7,572 bases of DNA, from positions 1-7,572 of the forward strand of contig CALGSZ010000136.1 in the NCBI GenBank assembly GCA_937901745.1, in the 5' to 3' direction. Both the position numbers and the translations under genes were made by a program. Source of the stretch: an uncultured Chloroflexota bacterium. Its GTDB lineage: Bacteria; Chloroflexota; Chloroflexia; Thermomicrobiales; UBA6265. Of the stretch, positions 4,726-7,572 are shown one piece after another. The notes beneath the pieces are model-generated. The model did not search any database and had not been told where the DNA came from. It saw only the letters and a list, made by a program, of their open reading frames with translations. The stretch's first letter is position 1; the number at the start of each line of letters is the position of its first letter.

Positions 4726-5716
4726 CCGCCAGCACCTCCTCGATCGAAAGCCCCTCCTGGTCCGCGGCTTCCTTCTGGGTGGTTTGCTCGGCCGGGACGT
4801 TCAGGAGCGGCGCGTCGTCTCGGATGCGGTTGCGGCCCAGCTCGACGTACTCCGGGTTCAGCTCCAGGCCGACGAATGAGCGGTTATGGCGGCAGGCGAC
4901 TACTCCGGTGGTGGCTGCACCCGCGAAGGGGTCCAGTACCGTGTCGCCCTCTGCGGAACCGGCGAGGATGCAAGGCTCGATCAGCTTCGGGGGGAAGGTG
5001 GCGAAGTGGGCGCCGGAGAAGGGCTGGGTGGTGACGGTCCAGACGGAGCGCTTGTTGCGATGGCCGGTGAGTGGTCGATGGGCCAGTCCGCTGTTGCCGT
5101 TCGTGCTGATCGGGTCCGGGTGATGGGCGGGTCCGCGCATCCGATCGCACTCGGCCCTCTCCCGGATCGCTTCAGCGTCGTAGTAATAGCGCAGGCCCTT
5201 CGTCAGCAGGAACAGGTACTCGTGGGCCTTTGTCGGGCGGTCGGTGACGCTCTCCGGCATTGGGTTCGGCTTGGCCCAGATGATGTCCGAGCGCAGGTAC
5301 CAGCCGTCAGCGCGTAGGGCGAAGGCGACCATCCAGGGGATGCCGACGAGATCCTTGGGCTTGAGGCCCGGTGGCTGGGGTGCCCGCACGGGGTCGCGGT
5401 CGCCGTTCATCCCCCGGTTTGTCTGCTGCTTGTAGCCGACGCGGGTTCCATGCCCGTCTCGCCCGCCGCTTGTGTAGCTATCCCCCAGGTTCAGCCAGAG
5501 CGTCCCGTCGTCCCGCAGCACTCGCCGTACCTCGCGGAAGACCGCGACCATGTTCTCGACGTACTGCTCGGGTGTCTCCTCAAGGCCGAGCTGTCCGTCG
5601 TGGCCGTAGTCCCGAAGGCCCCAGTACGGCGGCGAGGTCACGCAGGTCTGGACCGACTCGTCGGGCATCGCCCGCAGGAGGTCGAGGCAGTCGCCCTGTC
5701 GAATCTCCCATCTCAC
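4718..5716 (-). CDS. Orphan DNA methyltransferase, N4-cytosine or N6-adenine type (beta-class order)
   Basis: This 332-aa protein would transfer a methyl group from S-adenosylmethionine to the exocyclic amino group of adenine or cytosine in a specific DNA site. The catalytic motif IV TSPPYWG is at residues 27-33. The SAM-binding motif DPFAGAATTG is near the C-terminus (262-271), followed by ELNPEY (285-290). The catalytic motif before the SAM motif is the beta-class order of the N6_N4_Mtase family. Between them lie typical segments WAKPNPMPES (147-156), TKAHEYLFLLTKG (162-174) and FPPKLIEPCI (241-250). TSPPY is common in N4-cytosine enzymes but does not settle the base. No restriction gene is next to it, so it probably protects the element or acts epigenetically. 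GTG 5716 is chosen for GGAGG (5725-5729) 8 nt upstream and because the domain starts there (RWEIRQGDCLDLL). The frame upstream to 5896 is a shadow. Confidence 0.93.
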   Translation of the reverse strand: MRWEIRQGDCLDLLRAMPDESVQTCVTSPPYWGLRDYGHDGQLGLEETPEQYVENMVAVFREVRRVLRDDGTLWLNLGDSYTSGGRDGHGTRVGYKQQTNRGMNGDRDPVRAPQPPGLKPKDLVGIPWMVAFALRADGWYLRSDIIWAKPNPMPESVTDRPTKAHEYLFLLTKGLRYYYDAEAIRERAECDRMRGPAHHPDPISTNGNSGLAHRPLTGHRNKRSVWTVTTQPFSGAHFATFPPKLIEPCILAGSAEGDTVLDPFAGAATTGVVACRHNRSFVGLELNPEYVELGRNRIRDDAPLLNVPAEQTTQKEAADQEGLSIEEVLAGV

Positions 5717-5757
5717 TAGTACCGCCTCCAGGCCAGGACGACCAGGGGGACGCTCAC
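5716..5757 (-). CDS. Possible 13-codon micro-ORF or gene relic before the methyltransferase
   Basis: The reading frame encodes MSVPLVVLAWRRY. It starts at GTG 5757, in a GTGA overlap with the preceding stop, and ends with TAG at 5718-5716, which shares its G with the methyltransferase GTG (TAGTG). Without it, bases 5717-5753 would be the only gap in a cassette where every other junction overlaps. Its first two codons (GTG AGC) and the sequence before them repeat the start of the 79-aa zinc-site gene at 7079. It may therefore be the remnant of a longer gene, kept as a coupling peptide for the methyltransferase, or simply a short leader that looks open by chance. Confidence 0.35.
   Translation of the reverse strand: MSVPLVVLAWRRY
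5725..5729 (-). promoter_or_regulatory. Ribosome binding site of the methyltransferase
   Basis: GGAGG on the minus strand lies 8 nt before GTG 5716. It lies inside the 13-codon micro-ORF, so translation of that ORF would run across it. Confidence 0.65.
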
Positions 5758-5869
5758 CGCCCCGCCCCCTTCTGCTCGGCCTGACGGTGCGCCGCCTTGA
5801 GTCGGTCGGCCTCCTTGATGGCTGCGTCCCGTTCGGCTTCGACCTCTCGTAGCCGGGCCTCGGCCTGCT
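5754..5869 (-). repeat. Coiled-coil/gene-end module, short form
   Basis: Bases 5772-5869 match 7235-7332 at about 91 of 98 positions, and 5754-5779 match 7076-7101 at 25 of 26. The short form equals the long form minus 141 bp. It encodes the AEARLREVEAERDAA coil and the end AEQKGAGR. Confidence 0.85.
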
Positions 5870-6497
5870 GGGCCGCGACATAGCGCCGTGCCGCAACGGC
5901 CTTGCCGGCGATGTCGTCGGGGTCAGCGACGGTGCTCGGGTTCGCCCACCACTCCAGCGGGAGATCGGTGAAGCGGTTCAGCCAGACCTCCTCCGGCCAG
6001 TCCGCCCCCTCTCCAGGCGAGCGGTCCTGCTCGGGCTGGGTGGAGTGATCGACGGGTGGCTGGTCGGGGGCGAGTGAAAAGTCAGCGTGGCCCGTTGCCT
6101 CGTTCCAAGCCTTGGCGACGATGTTGCGGATCGGATCGGTCCATCTGTCGCGTTCCTCTTGCGACATCGCCTCCCAGTCACCCTCGTCGTAGTAGGGCTT
6201 CTGGACGGCGGCGTACCCCTGCTTTGCAACGGCTTCGACCGCCTCGCCAAGCAGTCGCTTCCTGAGCCGCACGAACTCTGACTCCCCCCGTCCCCCTTGG
6301 TGGTCGGAGGAGAGGGCGGCAGACCGGGCGGTGATGAGGGCGCCTGCCAACTCGTCCAGCGATTTGAACGAGTAGCAGCGGCCGCCACACCGGGAGCACC
6401 GTTGCTCGGGGTTGGCAACGGTGAGGTGCGTGTCATCGTGGTGGCCCTGCTCGCAGATCCAGACCGGCAGCTCGACGGTGATGGTGCGCTCAGCCAT
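5754..6497 (-). CDS. Unknown 247-aa protein with zinc site and C-terminal coiled coil
   Basis: The start is ATG 6497 (MAERTITVELPVWICEQGHH). AAGGAGG (6504-6510) lies 6 nt upstream, and the ATG overlaps the preceding stop as ATGGCTGA. An in-frame start at 6554 would add 19 proline/arginine-rich shadow residues. C15, H19, C34, C37 and C41 (ICEQGHH, then CSRCGGRC) suggest a zinc-binding N-terminal domain. Residues 43-65 and 75-135 are helical. The repeat-encoded linker HSTQPEQDRSPGEGA (151-165) separates this from a second part, WLNRFTDLPLEWWANPSTVADPDDI. The C-terminus (about 198-243) is a charged heptad-like coiled coil, QAEARLREVEAERDAAIKEADRL and on. This coil is shared, at DNA level too, with the gene at the right edge. 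No function can be assigned, although the zinc site plus coil would suit a DNA- or protein-binding adaptor. Confidence 0.75.
   Translation of the reverse strand: MAERTITVELPVWICEQGHHDDTHLTVANPEQRCSRCGGRCYSFKSLDELAGALITARSAALSSDHQGGRGESEFVRLRKRLLGEAVEAVAKQGYAAVQKPYYDEGDWEAMSQEERDRWTDPIRNIVAKAWNEATGHADFSLAPDQPPVDHSTQPEQDRSPGEGADWPEEVWLNRFTDLPLEWWANPSTVADPDDIAGKAVAARRYVAAQQAEARLREVEAERDAAIKEADRLKAAHRQAEQKGAGR
6004..6054 (-). repeat. 51-bp linker repeat, copy in the 247-aa gene
   Basis: It matches 4119-4169 at 50 of 51 bases and encodes VDHSTQPEQDRSPGEGA, between the helical middle and the C-terminal part of the protein. Confidence 0.85.
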
Positions 6498-6843
6498 CGG
6501 CAGCCTCCTTGTTGGAGTCGGGGGAGGGCGGATCGTCCAGCGGTTCAGGCTCACGTGGCCAGAAGAACCGCTCGGTCGGCTCCCTCGGCCCCTCCTTGAG
6601 CAGGATCAGCTCGTAGCGCCGGTTGCCGGGCAGCCGCCATGAGTGCAGGAGTCGGGCCGAGACGCGGCGCTTCTTCTCGCCGATCGCCGAGACGAGGCCG
6701 TAGGCGAGGTCGTTTGCCGGACCCTTGCGGCGCCGCCGGGCTGCGCGCCTGATCCCGCGCCACGTTTCATAGGCCACGCCGTAAAGGACGATGGCGACAG
6801 GGATCGTCGCGAGCCCAAGGCCGAACGTCAGCCAGCCGCTCAC
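6490..6843 (-). CDS. Small protein with one N-terminal membrane segment
   Basis: The 117-aa protein starts at GTG 6843, in a GTGA overlap with the preceding gene. Residues about 4-24 (WLTFGLGLATIPVAIVLYGVA) form one hydrophobic helix. It is followed by a strongly basic stretch, RGIRRAARRRRK (29-40), so by the positive-inside rule the bulk should face the cytoplasm. The middle (43-90) reads DLAYGLVSAIGEKKRRVSARLLHSWRLPG and YELILLKEGP and may form a small folded domain. The C-terminus (96-117) is proline/acidic. There is no signal-peptidase or lipobox motif, so it is probably a membrane-anchored protein. It is the only gene of the cassette with a membrane segment. The longer open frame upstream to 7068 is a shadow of the preceding gene. 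Function unknown. Confidence 0.7.
   Translation of the reverse strand: MSGWLTFGLGLATIPVAIVLYGVAYETWRGIRRAARRRRKGPANDLAYGLVSAIGEKKRRVSARLLHSWRLPGNRRYELILLKEGPREPTERFFWPREPEPLDDPPSPDSNKEAADG
6504..6510 (-). promoter_or_regulatory. Strong ribosome binding site deciding the start at 6497
   Basis: AAGGAGG on the minus strand lies 6 nt before ATG 6497. It is inside the codons for NKEAA at the end of the membrane protein gene, and it argues against the start at 6554. Confidence 0.7.
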
Positions 6844-7079
6844 CGCTCCCCCTCCCCTGAATCCGTGGGCTGAGTAGAGGCGGGCAGGTCTCGCTCCCAG
6901 TTGACGCCCTGGAACTCGGCGCGGTAGGCGCTCGGAAGGCGCTGCTCCATCTCGACGGTGCGGTGGCCCAGGTCGCAGATGAAGGGCCGACTCGGCGCTG
7001 GCTCGCTGGTCAGCACGGCGGCCTGTCGCCCGCACACCGGGCACTCGAACACCTCGCGAACCTCGCAAGCGCAGCTCAC
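6840..7079 (-). CDS. Small 79-aa zinc-site protein
   Basis: The gene starts at GTG 7079 (MSCACEVREVFECPVCGRQA) with a GTGA overlap on the preceding stop. C13-x2-C16 and C35-x3-H39, with C3 and C5 nearby, suggest a small zinc ribbon. The segment PFICDLGHRTVEMEQRLPSAYRAEF (32-56) should form a strand and helix. The ending ASTQPTDSGEGER resembles the STQP-GEG linker found inside two larger proteins of this cassette. The protein is cytosolic with no membrane segment. Small zinc-ribbon proteins of phages often bind nucleic acid or protein partners, but no specific function can be read from this one. Confidence 0.7.
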   Translation of the reverse strand: MSCACEVREVFECPVCGRQAAVLTSEPAPSRPFICDLGHRTVEMEQRLPSAYRAEFQGVNWERDLPASTQPTDSGEGER

Positions 7080-7332
7080 CGCCCCGCTCCCTTCTGCTCG
7101 GTGCTGGCGAGGGCGGCGTACTTGCGGATCAGCTCTTCGAGCCGGCCAGCCGCAGCCGCCGGGGTCTCCCAGGCGCCGGAGTCGATGATCCGCTCGGCCT
7201 CGCCCTGTAGGTCGGTGAGCAGCGACCGCAACTGCTGCTCGGCCTGACGGTGCGCCGCCTTGAGCCTGTCGCCCTCCTCGATAGCCGCGTCCCGTTCGGC
7301 CTCGACCTCTCGTAGCCGGGCCTCGGCCTGCT
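7076..7332 (-). repeat. Coiled-coil/gene-end module, long form
   Basis: The blocks 7076-7101 and 7235-7332 match the contiguous module 5754-5869. The extra 141 bp (47 codons) is bounded by two copies of CTGCTCGG (+ strand), at 7094-7101 and 7235-7242. Confidence 0.85.
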
Positions 7333-7572
7333 CCGGGTGCTGCTTAGAGCGGATCGCTCCGTACACGGCCGCGACAACCTCACACGCTGCCGCGTGGCCG
7401 ATCGGCTGGAGGACACCTTCGCAGCCAGCGACTTCGACGTCTTGCGCCAACTCGCCGAGCCGATGAAGCTCTTCGGGGTCAGGTTCCGCCTCCCTGAGCC
7501 CTTGCTGGTCCGTGGTCTCGGGCTGGGGCTTGTCGGTGCCGCTCGACTCGACGCTGGCCGCGGGTGAACAGG
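7076..7572 (-). CDS. Unknown coiled-coil protein, cut by the right edge (5' end missing)
   Basis: The frame is open from the window edge to a TGA at 7078-7076. About 164 codons are visible and no ATG or GTG starts it inside the window. A TTG at 7450 is possible but has no clear ribosome site, so the true start probably lies further right. The visible N-terminal part is low-complexity (ESSGTDKPQPETTDQQGL). A segment ELAQDVEVAGCEGVLQPIGH and AAACEVVAAVYGAI follows. Then comes a charged coiled coil (EQAEARLREVEAERDAAIEEGDRL and on), a second helical part (LRSLLTDLQGEAERIIDSGA) and LEELIRKYAALASTEQKGAGR. The coil and the last codons recur in the 247-aa gene. The last codons carry the ribosome site of the next gene. 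Function unknown. Confidence 0.65.
   Translation of the reverse strand, partial: CSPAASVESSGTDKPQPETTDQQGLREAEPDPEELHRLGELAQDVEVAGCEGVLQPIGHAAACEVVAAVYGAIRSKQHPEQAEARLREVEAERDAAIEEGDRLKAAHRQAEQQLRSLLTDLQGEAERIIDSGAWETPAAAAGRLEELIRKYAALASTEQKGAGR

Noticed and set aside
4718..5716. Complete restriction-modification system
   Set aside because: Only the methyltransferase is recognisable. None of the neighbouring proteins shows a nuclease motif such as PD-ExK or HNH that I can see.
5717..5896. N-terminal extension of the methyltransferase to a start at 5896
   Set aside because: The extra 60 residues are Arg/Pro-rich, lie over the coiled-coil tail of the preceding gene and precede the normal first strand of the enzyme. 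GTG 5716 has a good ribosome site.
6844..7068. Upstream start of the membrane protein at 7068
   Set aside because: The extension is a shadow of the 79-aa zinc-site gene. GTG 6843 fits the GTGA overlap and puts the hydrophobic helix at the N-terminus.
1..7572. CRISPR array, tRNA or rRNA genes, insertion sequence, retron or diversity-generating cassette
   Set aside because: No regularly spaced repeats, cloverleaf-like sequence, transposase or reverse transcriptase motifs were seen. The repeats present are coding linkers.

Overview
The window is GC-rich, with strongly GC-biased third codon positions, frequent GTG starts and very tight gene packing. This points to a high-GC bacterium, most likely an actinobacterium. 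The content (a large serine integrase beside a symmetric att-like site, an orphan DNA methyltransferase and a long string of tiny overlapping unknown genes) is that of a temperate phage, prophage or related integrative element. No capsid, tail, terminase, replication, tRNA or rRNA gene is visible, so 'phage' is inferred from the integrase and the gene style.

Layout. Bases 30-75 hold a 10-bp perfect inverted repeat centred on a TT dinucleotide, a good attP (or att half-site) candidate. It touches the start codon of the integrase gene (76-1509, + strand). Bases 1510-1621 are a convergent intergenic gap with three hairpin-like elements. Everything from 1622 to the right edge is one leftward cassette on the minus strand. 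In transcription order it holds: a coiled-coil protein cut by the right edge; a 79-aa zinc-site protein; a 117-aa protein with one membrane segment; a 247-aa zinc-site/coiled-coil protein; a possible 13-codon micro-ORF; a 332-aa N4-cytosine/N6-adenine DNA methyltransferase; a 57-aa CxxC protein; a 270-aa composite protein; then proteins of 79, 72, 126 and 115 aa (the last possibly winged-helix); and a terminal 327-aa zinc-ribbon protein. The promoter of this cassette must lie right of the window.

All twelve junctions of the cassette overlap by 1 to 14 nt, if the micro-ORF is counted. The ribosome binding site of each gene therefore sits inside the last codons of the gene before it, so the set is almost certainly one translationally coupled operon. 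Only the integrase and the methyltransferase have functions that can be named.

The most striking extra signal is a set of short DNA repeats shared between otherwise unrelated genes of the cassette: a coiled-coil/gene-end module in two forms that differ by exactly 141 bp in frame, a 51-bp linker repeat with 50 identities, a 37-bp linker repeat inside one gene, and a 19-bp repeat at two successive gene ends. Together they suggest that the cassette evolves by shuffling, fusing and trimming genes at shared linkers and coupling sites.
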